Assembly: GCA_025054695.1 (NCBI GenBank)
Contig: JANWZI010000045.1
Location: 1-32,384, forward strand
Origin: Myxococcota bacterium
GTDB taxonomy: Bacteria > Myxococcota_A > Polyangia > Polyangiales > JANWZI01
DNA: 32,384 nucleotides
Direction of reading: 5' to 3'
In this document: in pieces, positions 8,284 through 17,350 of the stretch
Numbering within the stretch: the stretch's first letter is position 1
Layout: every line of letters starts with the position of its first letter
Translations under genes and position numbers: made by a program
Notes under the pieces: generated by a model
Databases searched by the model: none
Told to the model about the DNA's origin: nothing
What the model saw: only the letters and a program-made list of their open reading frames with translations

Positions 8284-9746
8284 GAGCCCGGCGCATGAGA
8301 GGGAGCCCTGCCATCGTCGTCGCGATGGTCGCGGCGTCGGCCACGCCCTTGGCCGGCTCCGCGCGCGCGCAGGCGCTCGAACGCAACGACTTCGTGATCG
8401 ACCTCTTCCAGGGGCCGGTGCTGGGCTCGAGCCGCATCGTCGGCATGGGTGGCGCGCACGCCGGGATCGCGGAGGGCATCGACGGAGTGCCGTGGAACCC
8501 TGCGGCGAATGCATCGCGCGCACCGTGGGAGCTGTCGTGGTTCGAGTGGGAGGTGTCGTTCAGCGCGCTATTTCCAGGCGCGTTCGTGGGCGACGATTTC
8601 TTCAACGTCGGACCCGGCGAAGCCGAGCGCGTCGCGCAGTTCGTCTTCGTCTCCGCCGGGCTCCGACTTCAAATGGACCACGTGGGGATCGGCGCGCTGC
8701 TGCACGATCAGCTCTTCGTGGTCGGGCGCGAGACGCCGGCGCCGCTCGAGGCCCTGCTCGTGCGGGCACACGTCGGATTGGCGCATCAGTTGCTCGACGG
8801 ACAGCTCGTCGCCGGACTCGGAGTGCGACAGGCGGCGTTGTACCTGTCGAGTCGCGGGCTGGGGCTCGTCGACTTCGACGGCACAGCTGTCGAAACGGGA
8901 CTGCTCGTGCGCCTCGAGGGGAGCCCGTGGCGGCTCGGGGTCGCCGCGCGCAGTCCCGTGCTTTCGCGCGCGGTTCGCACGGACGGCGTCGAGCGGGGGC
9001 CGGACGGCGTGCTGCGCGCGGCGGGTTTCGTGTTGCCGCGTGCCGTGCGCATGCCGTGGGAGCTGCAGCTGGGGGGCGCCTGGCAGCTCGGACGGCCACT
9101 CAACCTGCGCTACGATGATCCCGACGAACGCGAGCGGCGCATCCGCCTCGAAGCCGCTCGAGCACGCTGGGAGCGCGAGCGCCTTCAAGTGGATGCGGAG
9201 CGCGGGGAGGGAGCGGGCGGTGCGGTCGCGCGCGACCCGTACCGGTGGCTGCCACGGCGTGCACGGGACGAGGCCTGGTGGGCGGCCGAGCGAGCCCGCC
9301 GGCGGGACGAGGAGGCCCTCGTCGAACGGCGGATCGAGCTCGATCGATGGGTGGCGGAGCAGCGCGTGCGCAGGCTCGCCCGCCGGTACTTGCTCGTGAC
9401 CGCGGACGTGTTGCTCGTCGGGCCGACGCCCGACGGCGTCGGGATCGCGAGCTTCCTCGCCCAGCGTCGGGAACCGTCCGGCGCCGCCCCGTCGATTGGG
9501 ATCCGGTTCGGCTTCGAAACCGAGCCGGTCGCCCAACGGCTCAAGGTTCGCGCGGGTGGCTACCTCGAGCCCGGCAGAAGCGCGCGAAGCGCGGCACGCC
9601 TGCACGCCACCGTCGGCTGCGACGTACGGCTTTTCTCCTGGGATCTGTTCGGTCTGCTCGAGCCCTTCGAGCTGCGCGCGAGCGTGACCGGCGACGTCGC
9701 ACATCGATACACCGACTGGGGCGTTGGGCTGGGAACCTGGCACTGA
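8280..9746 (+). CDS. Secreted outer-membrane beta-barrel-like protein with charged insertion
   Basis: A 488-residue exported protein with a typical signal peptide (Arg-rich start, hydrophobic 11-22, ARA cleavage site near residue 30). The early mature part (GSSRIVGMGGAHAGIAEGID, then PWNPAA) matches the start of PorV/OmpP1/FadL-like barrels, where a GM-GGA-A motif precedes a NPA motif. Alternating amphipathic strands follow to residue 278 and again from 369 to the end. Between them, residues 279-368 form a strongly charged Arg/Glu-rich helical insertion with Trp residues, unlike a barrel. The terminal residues are GTWH. The gene overlaps nagZ by 4 bases, so a role in envelope or cell-wall metabolism is inferred; substrate or transport role unknown. 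An ATG at 8295 is an alternative start. Confidence 0.78.
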   Translation: MRARRMRGSPAIVVAMVAASATPLAGSARAQALERNDFVIDLFQGPVLGSSRIVGMGGAHAGIAEGIDGVPWNPAANASRAPWELSWFEWEVSFSALFPGAFVGDDFFNVGPGEAERVAQFVFVSAGLRLQMDHVGIGALLHDQLFVVGRETPAPLEALLVRAHVGLAHQLLDGQLVAGLGVRQAALYLSSRGLGLVDFDGTAVETGLLVRLEGSPWRLGVAARSPVLSRAVRTDGVERGPDGVLRAAGFVLPRAVRMPWELQLGGAWQLGRPLNLRYDDPDERERRIRLEAARARWERERLQVDAERGEGAGGAVARDPYRWLPRRARDEAWWAAERARRRDEEALVERRIELDRWVAEQRVRRLARRYLLVTADVLLVGPTPDGVGIASFLAQRREPSGAAPSIGIRFGFETEPVAQRLKVRAGGYLEPGRSARSAARLHATVGCDVRLFSWDLFGLLEPFELRASVTGDVAHRYTDWGVGLGTWH

Positions 9747-9794
9747 CCTCCACGAGCGTATGGATCGGCCCCGAGGACGAGGTCGTTCGACTTC

Positions 9795-9918
9795 GAGACC
9801 GAGACCGACTCCGAGTCCGAGTCCGAGTCCGAGTCCGAGTCCGAGACCGAGCCCAAGTCCGAGTCCGAGTCCGAGACCGAGCCCGAGTCGGAGGCCGACT
9901 CCGACCTCGGCTCCGAGC
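9795..9918. repeat. Degenerate GAGNCC hexamer array A
   Basis: About 20 units of a six-base repeat, GAG followed by T, A, C or G and then CC, on the plus strand; near 9812-9842 it is a perfect GAGTCC run. It fills most of the 207-base gap between two convergent genes (stops at 9746 and 9954). All frames give low-complexity peptides (Ser-Glu, Pro-Ser or Arg-Val). No initiation signal marks any of them, so it is probably non-coding. Confidence 0.85.
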
Positions 9919-9953
9919 TCTCGCCCCGACGCGCGGCAGCAAACGGCGTCGAG

Positions 9954-11864
9954 TCAGGGCAACGCCCAGGCGGCCGCGTCGGTCGTCTCGCGTGAGGCGA
10001 GCGCGAGCGTGTGACGCGTCCCATCGAGGGCGACGACCACCATCTCGGCGCGCCGTTCGCGCACGGCGAACGAGGGCGCGGCGACGCCGAGCCGATCGAT
10101 TCCCTGTCCATCCGAGAGCAACGCGACGTGAACGCCCGGCGCGCGCCAGTGGAGCAGCTCGTCCGAGACGAGCACGCCGATCGCCGGCCGTCCACCCGCG
10201 ACGCGGCGCTCGAAATGCAACCACCAGGCGCCGTCGTGAATCGTCAGAGACGGAGAGCCGACGAAGACGCCGTCATCCAGCTCGGTCGTGGCGTCGGCGA
10301 CGGCGGCGATGGAGCTCAGCCCGCTCGACGGAACCAACGTCCAGAGACGCCCGCCGTCGCGCGACACGTGGAATGCGAATGAGTCAGCGCCGGCGAGCGG
10401 CGCGCGGCGGCGGGAGACCATGACGAGCGAGCCATCGTGGTACGCCGTCACGTCGGGCTCGACGAGCTCGCCTCCGAGCGCGTCCACTTCCATCGAAACC
10501 GGGGCTTCGTCCGCGACGAAGGTCTCCCCGGCGCTCCCACTCCAGACCGCGCGGCCGATGGTTCTCGTTCCGTCTTCGCCCTCGGCACGCGCGGAATAGA
10601 ACAACGACCAGCTGTTCATGGCCGGATCCCAGACGAGGTCCGGATCGGCGATGCCGCCTCGATCGTGCGAGCGGCCGGGGCGCAACTCCCCGTGGGCCGA
10701 CAGCAGATGAAACGCCGTTTGCCCAGGTCCGCGTCGAGCGACTCGGACCACGGGGCCCCGTTCGTCGCGATCCAGGAACGCGAGCAGTGTCTCGCCCGCA
10801 GGACCATACGCGAGGGAAGGTGCCGCGACGTCGGGCGAGGCCCACGGCCTGCCGTCGGGGCCGACGATCGACACGGGCGCGAGTGTTCGGAATCCGTCGG
10901 GAATGTCACAAAGCCGGACGTCGACCACGAGATTCGAGACGCGTGCCCCTGGCACGATGCCCCTGGGGTTTCGGTTTCGTCCCCACAGGACGAGACGGCT
11001 CACGGACCGGTCGTGATGGCCGACGTGCAAGATCGCGCGCTCCGGCAAGCGCACCTCGAACGTCCCGTCGGCACGCACGTCGAGCGCCACGGTCTCGAGT
11101 CCGTCCCGATCGCCATCGAACGGCCAGCGCGCGACGATCTCACCGCGAGCGACGACAGAGATCTCGCGCCGCGCGCCGGACAGCCCCACCCCGACGACCG
11201 CGTCCACCAGAGAGGCGTCGCCGAGCGTCGTCTGCGCCGTCAGGCCGATCCAAACGCTCTCGAGGCAGCCTCCCGTGCAACCGCCGTCGGCTCCCCCGAA
11301 GGTCCAGCTCGCCGAAATCGAACGGGTGGCGAGATCGATCGGCCTTCCGAGCAGCAAGCCACTGTCGTACTCCGCATCGCCTCCCGGATGCAGCGCGTGA
11401 TCGCGAACCCACGGTTCCGGCCTCCCGAAGGGAGTCGCCATCACGCCGAGCAAGCCCAGACACCCCGCTGCAGGGCCCGCGCCACATGCTTCGAGCGCGA
11501 TGCGCCCGATGGACTCTCCTTCAGGAGCCGGGCCGCAGCAGCGGCCGTCCCCGACGCAGCAGCTGCGAACGGGTGCACACGCCTCCGGACGGCACGCCAG
11601 GCCGTAGTGGCAGTGCGCTGCGAGCTCAGGGTCTGACCGGTCGACCGATTCGGCCGCAGGCAGACCGTCGAGATGACTCGGCCTCCCGCCCCCGTCGTTA
11701 CTCATCCCTCCATCGGCTTCTGCTGGGCCGTCCCCGACACGCCCCCCATCGGTATCGGGTGCCGGTCGAGGAGAACGCGATTCGTCTTCAAAACAGCCGA
11801 CGGCCGCGACGCAGGCGAACAGTCCTGCCAGGCACGCCGTGTGGCTCCGCGCACGTTCGTTCAC
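9954..11864 (-). CDS. Lipoprotein with LamG-like and beta-propeller domains (paralogue 3)
   Basis: A 636-residue lipoprotein with lipobox AVGC at Cys24. An Asp/Gly-rich linker (29-75) is followed by a Cys cluster (85-110, including RSCCVGDGRCC), a beta-sandwich-like region at about 155-320 (LamG-like by pattern) and a C-terminal repeat region (330-630). The latter has recurring APSLAY, DPDLVWDP...SLFYS, EPDVTAY and SPSLTIHDGAWWLHF strands, as in five-bladed propellers of the GH43/GH32 type. SRDGGRLW at 501-508 fits a sialidase Asp-box. No complete catalytic set could be assigned, so carbohydrate binding is as likely as hydrolysis. GTG at 11864 overlaps the upstream stop (GTGA) and has a GGGAGG site before it. 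It is clearly paralogous to the gene at 11861-13798. Confidence 0.85.
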   Translation of the reverse strand: MNERARSHTACLAGLFACVAAVGCFEDESRSPRPAPDTDGGRVGDGPAEADGGMSNDGGGRPSHLDGLPAAESVDRSDPELAAHCHYGLACRPEACAPVRSCCVGDGRCCGPAPEGESIGRIALEACGAGPAAGCLGLLGVMATPFGRPEPWVRDHALHPGGDAEYDSGLLLGRPIDLATRSISASWTFGGADGGCTGGCLESVWIGLTAQTTLGDASLVDAVVGVGLSGARREISVVARGEIVARWPFDGDRDGLETVALDVRADGTFEVRLPERAILHVGHHDRSVSRLVLWGRNRNPRGIVPGARVSNLVVDVRLCDIPDGFRTLAPVSIVGPDGRPWASPDVAAPSLAYGPAGETLLAFLDRDERGPVVRVARRGPGQTAFHLLSAHGELRPGRSHDRGGIADPDLVWDPAMNSWSLFYSARAEGEDGTRTIGRAVWSGSAGETFVADEAPVSMEVDALGGELVEPDVTAYHDGSLVMVSRRRAPLAGADSFAFHVSRDGGRLWTLVPSSGLSSIAAVADATTELDDGVFVGSPSLTIHDGAWWLHFERRVAGGRPAIGVLVSDELLHWRAPGVHVALLSDGQGIDRLGVAAPSFAVRERRAEMVVVALDGTRHTLALASRETTDAAAWALP

Positions 11865-13798
11865 GGCCTCGTACCTCCCGTCGCGGCATCCCGGCGAGCG
11901 AGGCCGAAGCGGCCGCGAGCCCCGTCCAGTCCGACGTACACGAGCTCGAGCGCCCCGGGTCGCGATGCGAGGTCGGGGCCGCGCACACCCAGGCGGTCGA
12001 AGCCCTCGCCACTTCCCGTCAGCACGGGGTTGCCGTCCTCGAGCAGCCGCCAACCGATGATGTCGTCGCTCGCGGCTGCATGGATGGCCCATCGCGTTCC
12101 GTGGAGGGCGGCGAACACGAGCTGCCACGTGTCACCGTGTCGGGCGAGAGCCGGTGCGTCGATTTCGCTCGCGCCGAGCGCACGAGCACCGATCACGAAC
12201 TCGAGACTCGAAGGGACGGCCTCCCAGGATACGCCATCGATCGAGCGATAGACCGAGAACCTCGCGTCCGTTCCGTCGCCCACGCGCGCGCGGACGATCA
12301 TGACCCAGATGCCTGCATGGCTGCGCGCCACGGTCGGCATTTCCACGGTGCGGCTCTCCGACGACGAAAGCACGATTTGGCGATCTTCGACCCGTCGGGC
12401 GGACGCGTCCAGCACCGCACGCTCGATCCGCAGCGCGCGGCCCTCCGCGTCGCGAACCGTGTAGTACACCCACCACACCCCAAGCGTCCCGTACCAGACG
12501 AGCTCGGGGTCGTCGTAGCGCTCCGTCTCGGCCGTCGGCCGAAGCGCCGCGTTGCCCGCGTCGTCGACGAGGATGAGCTCGCCGGGGCGCGCCGGGTCGG
12601 GCCGCTTGGCGACGAGGATGCGCCCTTCGTCGGCGAAGGCGAGCGCTGCGACCCCATCGTCGTCGTACGCGAGACTGGGTGCGGACGGTTGGCTTCCCTC
12701 GTACGGTCGCCGCGTGTACTGGTCCAAGACCACGAGCGACGACCGCCCGCTCCAGGAAGCCGGCATGTCGCATGCCGCGGTTTCGGCCCGGAGCTCGACG
12801 AGACGCGCTCCGGGCCGGCGAGGTCCGGGATTGACGTTGCGCCCGTAGGCGACCAGGCGCGCGCGGGTCGGAACCTCGAACCTCGCCGACGCCACCGTCG
12901 CGCCCGTGTCCGGATCCTGGACCGTGGCGACGCCGTCTGGACGCACGATCAAGGAGAACGCGCGCGTCTGCGTCGGCTCGTCACGGCCCTCCGAGTAACG
13001 ATCGAACGGCCATTGCGCGACGATCGTTCCCTCGACCGTGAGCAACATCTGGCGACGGGCGCCCGACAAACCCAGCGCCACGACCGGCCGCACGTCCGTG
13101 GCGTCCGTCGGTGTCTGACGCGTGAGCCCCACGTGGACGCTCTCGATGCATCCCGCACCGCAGTCGCGCGGCGGAGCGCCGAACGTCACGTGCAACGTCA
13201 AGCGGGTCCACCCGAGGCCCTCGACGGGACCGAAATCGACGCCGGAGTCGTGGCTCACGTCGCCGCCTGGGTGGAGCGCACCCTCCATCCACCACGGAGA
13301 CGGAGTTCCGAACGGCCGGGCGTGCCCCCCGCAATCGGTCACGCCGGCACACGCGGCCAGGTCGATTCGCGTCCCCCTCGGCTCGCAGCAGTCCGCGTCG
13401 CCGACGCAGCAGCTCCGCAGCGGCCGGCAGGTCGGCTCGTTGCACCGAAATGTTGATGCGCCGGTCGCCTCGTAGCACGCCTGCACCGCCGGGTCCGGGC
13501 TCGCCGCCGAGTCTTCACGGTTGCCTGCGGAACCCGGCCCGGCGGGAATTCTGGCTTCGATGTCACCTTGCCGGGGAGGTCCGCCATCGAAAGGCGGCGT
13601 GCCGCCGTCCGGGCCGGACCCAGTCGCGGAGCCATCCCGACCCCCAGCTGCCTCCGATAGCGTGGTGCAGGCATGAGAGAGCAGAGCGAAAACAATCCCC
13701 CAGACGCGCAGCGACGCGCCGCATGGGAGCGACACCCGCCTCGCCGCGAAGCCGCCAGGCGTCGGTACGCTCGTCGATCGCGACGGTGCGATGGACAT
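11861..13798 (-). CDS. Putative lipoprotein with LamG-like and beta-propeller domains (paralogue 2)
   Basis: A 645-residue protein with the same plan as its downstream neighbour: Gly/Asp-rich linker (50-100), Cys cluster RSCCVGDADCC (128-138), then ALHPGGDxxxDSG (174-186) and LGLSGARRQ (242-250), both matched in the neighbour. A propeller-like region follows (355-640) with APSLAY, DDPELVWYG...WWVYYT and RSIDGVSW. The signal region is GIVFALLSHAC; Cys44 would be the lipidated residue, but SHAC is a poor lipobox, so anchoring is uncertain. ATG at 13798 is chosen; GTG at 13735 would give a shorter leader. The gene lies 151 bases after its upstream paralogue and its stop overlaps the next start. 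No function can be assigned beyond a likely cell-surface or periplasmic glycan-related role. Confidence 0.83.
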   Translation of the reverse strand: MSIAPSRSTSVPTPGGFAARRVSLPCGASLRVWGIVFALLSHACTTLSEAAGGRDGSATGSGPDGGTPPFDGGPPRQGDIEARIPAGPGSAGNREDSAASPDPAVQACYEATGASTFRCNEPTCRPLRSCCVGDADCCEPRGTRIDLAACAGVTDCGGHARPFGTPSPWWMEGALHPGGDVSHDSGVDFGPVEGLGWTRLTLHVTFGAPPRDCGAGCIESVHVGLTRQTPTDATDVRPVVALGLSGARRQMLLTVEGTIVAQWPFDRYSEGRDEPTQTRAFSLIVRPDGVATVQDPDTGATVASARFEVPTRARLVAYGRNVNPGPRRPGARLVELRAETAACDMPASWSGRSSLVVLDQYTRRPYEGSQPSAPSLAYDDDGVAALAFADEGRILVAKRPDPARPGELILVDDAGNAALRPTAETERYDDPELVWYGTLGVWWVYYTVRDAEGRALRIERAVLDASARRVEDRQIVLSSSESRTVEMPTVARSHAGIWVMIVRARVGDGTDARFSVYRSIDGVSWEAVPSSLEFVIGARALGASEIDAPALARHGDTWQLVFAALHGTRWAIHAAASDDIIGWRLLEDGNPVLTGSGEGFDRLGVRGPDLASRPGALELVYVGLDGARGRFGLARRDAATGGTRP

Positions 13799-13949
13799 CG
13801 GGGACTCGCCTGTCTCGTCGACGTCGATCACGCGTCGTGCCACCCAATTTCCGAGTCGTTTCGCGCACCCATTTCCGTTGACCGGCACAGTCTGACACGG
13901 AAGCGCCAAGCGAGACGGCGGGTCGGCAGTCCGAACGACATCGCCCTCG

Positions 13950-16061
13950 CTAATCCCAGGGACGGGGCCATGTCTGCTCCAGCGGAACGAGCTCGTAGCG
14001 CACTCCGGTCGCGGTGGAGACTCGGCGCGAGACCAGCAGCCGAACGGTCGAGGGCGCGTTGGCGCGACGCGTCACGCCGAGCCCGAGCACTTCGCATTCG
14101 CCGTGGCAGGGGCCGAGCGCCGGCTCGTCGTGCCGCAGGACGGGATTGCCCGGATAGGGGGTGAACGTCCGCGGGAGCTGCCCTGGCTCGGATTCCCCCC
14201 GCGCGAGCGCGATGACCGTGCTTCCGCGAGCGGAACGCGCGGTGAACCACATGAGGAACGAGCCCCGACCCATTTCGTCGTAGTCGGCGATGACTTCGGG
14301 CGCGCGGACACCTCCGCGGGCATACGCGGGCAACGAAGCCGGGTCGAGAACGATGCCGCCGTCCGAGGGAATCGTTGCACCGAGCATCGCCGAGATACCC
14401 GCGACGCGGATCTGACTGGGCGCGCCGTCTCGTTCGCACGTGTAGAAGAGCAGATACGCGAAACCACTGCCCGTGCTGCCCGTACCCCTGGCGACGATCA
14501 TCGGATCTCGAACGTTCTCGCAGTCCTCGGGAAGAGAGAGCGGGTCGTTGAAACCGCCGATGGAAGTCGCCGCGGAGCGCGAGGTGTCGAGGAGCCGGAT
14601 TCGGTACGGCTCACCGACGTTGCGTTGCGCGATTGCGTAGACGAAATTGGCGGGGCTCGACGATAGCGCGAAGGAGGGTTCGCGGAGGATCCGCAGCCCC
14701 GACGCGCAGTTCGACATGGAAACGCAAGCACCGGCTGGCGGACCCACGCACGACGGATGGCAATCCCCGGCCCGGGGCGCGGGAGGTGGCGTCGACATCC
14801 ACGCGCCGTTCCACGCCGTGCTGGTCGCGTGCCCGATCGCGAACCCGATGTCGGCGACGTGCTCGAGCGGGCGGTCCACGTCCGTGCCATCGACGAGCAC
14901 GTCCCAGCGGTATGTCCCCGAGCTCGGCTCCGTGTGCATCAACGCCGGGGCGGCGATCCCGCCCGACGCCCATCCCTCGACTGCGCCGTCGACCCGCCGC
15001 ACGAAACCGAGTCGTTCGGCGTCGAGGACCGCATCGTCGACGCCGCTCGGACGGCGGAACTGCACCGGATTGGTGCAGTCGAGGCGCCGCTCCACGAGCT
15101 GGCCCACGCGCACGCCGTCGCCGGTGCCCTCGAGCGCGACGAAGAGCCCGGGGCTCCGATCGCACTCCGTGTAGTCGCGCACGAGCTCGTCGACCGGAAG
15201 CAGCGGCGTGCGCTCGACGAGGACGAAGCCCTCCCCCGCCATGCTTTCGTTGGTACCGAGGACCTCCGCCGCGAGCACCGGACGGCCGCGTGCGTCGACG
15301 TCGGGCGACAAACGCACGGTCACCGCGAGCACGTGACCGAGGCCCGCGCCCGAGTACACGGAGCCGATGACCTCGGTTTCACGGCGCACCTGGAGGCGAC
15401 TGTTGTCCATGCTCGGATCGACCGTGACCTCGACGGCGAGATCCGCCAGCAACCGCCGTCCCGGAACCACGTCGAGCGCCGGCGTCAGCACCAACGAAGC
15501 GACGCACGCACGGTGGGGTGTGGAGCCGCATCCCGTCACGACGCGCTCCAGATGGAACTTCACGTCGATCTCGACGCCGCTTGCGAGCGGCGTGCAGGCG
15601 TCGCGGCGTACGGAAACCCACGAATCCCCCAGGAACACGAGTCGATTGTCCTGCACGCGCGGGCTGCGCGGCGCACTCATCGGCAACGGCTGCCACCCCG
15701 TCAGCCCTGGATCCTCCCAACTCTCGATTCGCGACGTCCCGGACATGCAGCACGCGGCATGGCCCGCGCAGTCGAAGTCCGAGCAATTACGCAAGCCATC
15801 GCAGTCCTCGTCCACGCGCATGGAGTCGTCGCAAATTTCACGGGCGCGCGCACAAGCATCCATCTCGCGGTCACGGGGCGGTCCATCCGAAGTGAGGTCG
15901 TTCAAGACGTCGAACGGAGCATCGACGGGTGCGTCGATACCGCCGTCGGGCGGTGGCAACAGGTCTCGCTCCACGCGATTGAGCAGCGTGCATCCGGACA
16001 CGAGGAGCACGACGAAGGCCACCGGCCCGCCGAGCCGGGCGCCCTGGAGCCTCGCCCTCAT
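13950..16061 (-). CDS. Lipoprotein with metal-binding-like Cys motif and propeller region (paralogue 1)
   Basis: A 703-residue lipoprotein with a clear lipobox LVSGC at Cys24 and a Pro/Asp-rich linker to about residue 66. The Cys stretch (68-108, with DEDCDGLRNCSDFDC) resembles the Asp/Cys putative metal-binding motif of MopE-type myxobacterial proteins. A beta-rich region follows, and near residues 455-690 there are propeller-like strands such as EPSFAL, RDPMIVA...AYLLFYTCERDG and APEVIADYDE...SFLMWFTARS. It is a more distant relative of the two lipoproteins downstream. The ATG at 16061 overlaps the upstream stop (ATGA), so it is translated with the PEGA protein; a GTG at 16073 is possible. 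The role is unknown; an extracytoplasmic binding or glycan-acting protein is inferred. Confidence 0.85.
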   Translation of the reverse strand: MRARLQGARLGGPVAFVVLLVSGCTLLNRVERDLLPPPDGGIDAPVDAPFDVLNDLTSDGPPRDREMDACARAREICDDSMRVDEDCDGLRNCSDFDCAGHAACCMSGTSRIESWEDPGLTGWQPLPMSAPRSPRVQDNRLVFLGDSWVSVRRDACTPLASGVEIDVKFHLERVVTGCGSTPHRACVASLVLTPALDVVPGRRLLADLAVEVTVDPSMDNSRLQVRRETEVIGSVYSGAGLGHVLAVTVRLSPDVDARGRPVLAAEVLGTNESMAGEGFVLVERTPLLPVDELVRDYTECDRSPGLFVALEGTGDGVRVGQLVERRLDCTNPVQFRRPSGVDDAVLDAERLGFVRRVDGAVEGWASGGIAAPALMHTEPSSGTYRWDVLVDGTDVDRPLEHVADIGFAIGHATSTAWNGAWMSTPPPAPRAGDCHPSCVGPPAGACVSMSNCASGLRILREPSFALSSSPANFVYAIAQRNVGEPYRIRLLDTSRSAATSIGGFNDPLSLPEDCENVRDPMIVARGTGSTGSGFAYLLFYTCERDGAPSQIRVAGISAMLGATIPSDGGIVLDPASLPAYARGGVRAPEVIADYDEMGRGSFLMWFTARSARGSTVIALARGESEPGQLPRTFTPYPGNPVLRHDEPALGPCHGECEVLGLGVTRRANAPSTVRLLVSRRVSTATGVRYELVPLEQTWPRPWD

Positions 16062-17329
16062 GGCGACCCCCACTGCCCCCGCGCCGCGACGAGCGCGCCG
16101 CCGTCGAGCGGCCCGACGCCAATGCGTAGAACGCTCGGCTCCGGCTCAAGCCGGTCGTCGGTCAGGGTCAGCCACAGGCTCGTCGCGCCCAGTGCCGCGG
16201 TCAGTCCCCAGAACACGTCCGCGACGAGATTGGCGGACTCGACGTCGTCGGCGAGCGCCTCGAGCGCCTCGCGCGAATCGTCTCCTCGCTGCGCGCGTTC
16301 GGCGAAATCGTCGTTGAGCACGATCGCACGGATCCCGAGAACGGTTGCGACGAGGCCCGAAACTCCGGTCGCGACCCAACCGGCGGTCGGCCAGCCTCCG
16401 TGGCGCGTTTCGTCCCGACGCAGCGGGCGCAACGTGGCCTCGAGGTAAAGCGTTCGACCGGCTTCCGCGTCGAGGGAGGTACGCGCCTCACCGTACCCGC
16501 GAGCCGTCACCGTCACCGTGCGATGACCGGGTCGGATGCGGATGGCGAGTCCGTCGGGGCCGGGATCGAGCTCCGTGGCGTTATACCAGTGGCCGTCGAC
16601 GGCGATCCGGAACGGAACGTTGGCGGAGACCCGCAGCGTGGCCGGCTGGGGAGGCGTCGGTGACTCGGGTTGCGGCGGCGGCTCGGGCTCGGGCTCGACC
16701 GGACGTGGAATCGGCTCGAGCCGCACGCGGACCTGCACGCGCGCTCCGACGGCGAGCCGCGCCGATTGCTGCGCCGGTTGATGGTCCGGCGCGGCGAAAA
16801 AGAACGTGCGCTCGCCCTCGGGCAACGCGACTTCGAGCGGCGTGCGCCCCACCGGCGCCAAATCGAGACGATCCACGCGCACTTCCGCACCGGGCGGCTC
16901 CGTTTCGACGGCCGCCACGGCGACGCGCGGGCGCAACGCCTCGCGACGACGGCTGCCCTCGATTCGCTCGTCCTCGGAGAGGTCGGGCATCGCGAGGTAT
17001 TCGCTGTAGTAGTTGAACGCTTCCGTGGGTCGGTCGAGAGCCTCGAGAGTCACTCCCGCGTTGAAGACCGCGTTGCGGCTGCGGACGATACGCAGGCTCT
17101 GGACGAAGGACGCCAGGGCCTCTTCGAGCAACGCTCGACGCCGTGTACCCCGCGCCCGCAACGCCTGGGCGAGCGTTTCGTTCCCCCGCTCGAAATAGAG
17201 CCGCGCCTCGGCGTTGACGTCGGCACGGGCCGGAGAGGACGCGGCGATGACGGTGCAGCCGAGGAGGACGACGAGGGGGACGAGGCGCCGGCGCAGAAGG
17301 CCATGGCAAGTCATGCTCACGCCCAGCAT
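16058..17329 (-). CDS. Exported TPR and double-PEGA domain protein with two C-terminal helices
   Basis: A 423-residue protein. The signal sequence (about 1-36, ending ARA) is followed by a TPR-like helical part (37-135, including AVFNAGVTLEALDRPTEAFNYYSEYL). Two PEGA-type beta domains follow: 137-205, with EPPGAEVRVD and GRTPLEVALPEGER, and 230-300, with VPFRIAVDGHW. They are separated by a Pro/Glu-rich linker (208-229). Two hydrophobic helices (316-337 and 368-389) lie near the end. PEGA domains are thought to bind envelope or surface-layer components. It is the first gene of the lipoprotein operon and shares ATGA with the next start. An ATG at 17314 is an alternative; 17329 is preferred for its weak AGGA site. 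It may scaffold the lipoproteins that follow. Confidence 0.85.
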   Translation of the reverse strand: MLGVSMTCHGLLRRRLVPLVVLLGCTVIAASSPARADVNAEARLYFERGNETLAQALRARGTRRRALLEEALASFVQSLRIVRSRNAVFNAGVTLEALDRPTEAFNYYSEYLAMPDLSEDERIEGSRRREALRPRVAVAAVETEPPGAEVRVDRLDLAPVGRTPLEVALPEGERTFFFAAPDHQPAQQSARLAVGARVQVRVRLEPIPRPVEPEPEPPPQPESPTPPQPATLRVSANVPFRIAVDGHWYNATELDPGPDGLAIRIRPGHRTVTVTARGYGEARTSLDAEAGRTLYLEATLRPLRRDETRHGGWPTAGWVATGVSGLVATVLGIRAIVLNDDFAERAQRGDDSREALEALADDVESANLVADVFWGLTAALGATSLWLTLTDDRLEPEPSVLRIGVGPLDGGALVAARGQWGSP

Positions 17330-17350
17330 GCGCGGGATCCTGTCAGAACT

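Noticed and set aside
10787-13456. Long plus-strand open frame (889 codons) across two lipoprotein genes
   Set aside because: Arg/Pro/Ala-rich composition, no motif, and it runs through the overlap of two well-supported minus-strand genes.
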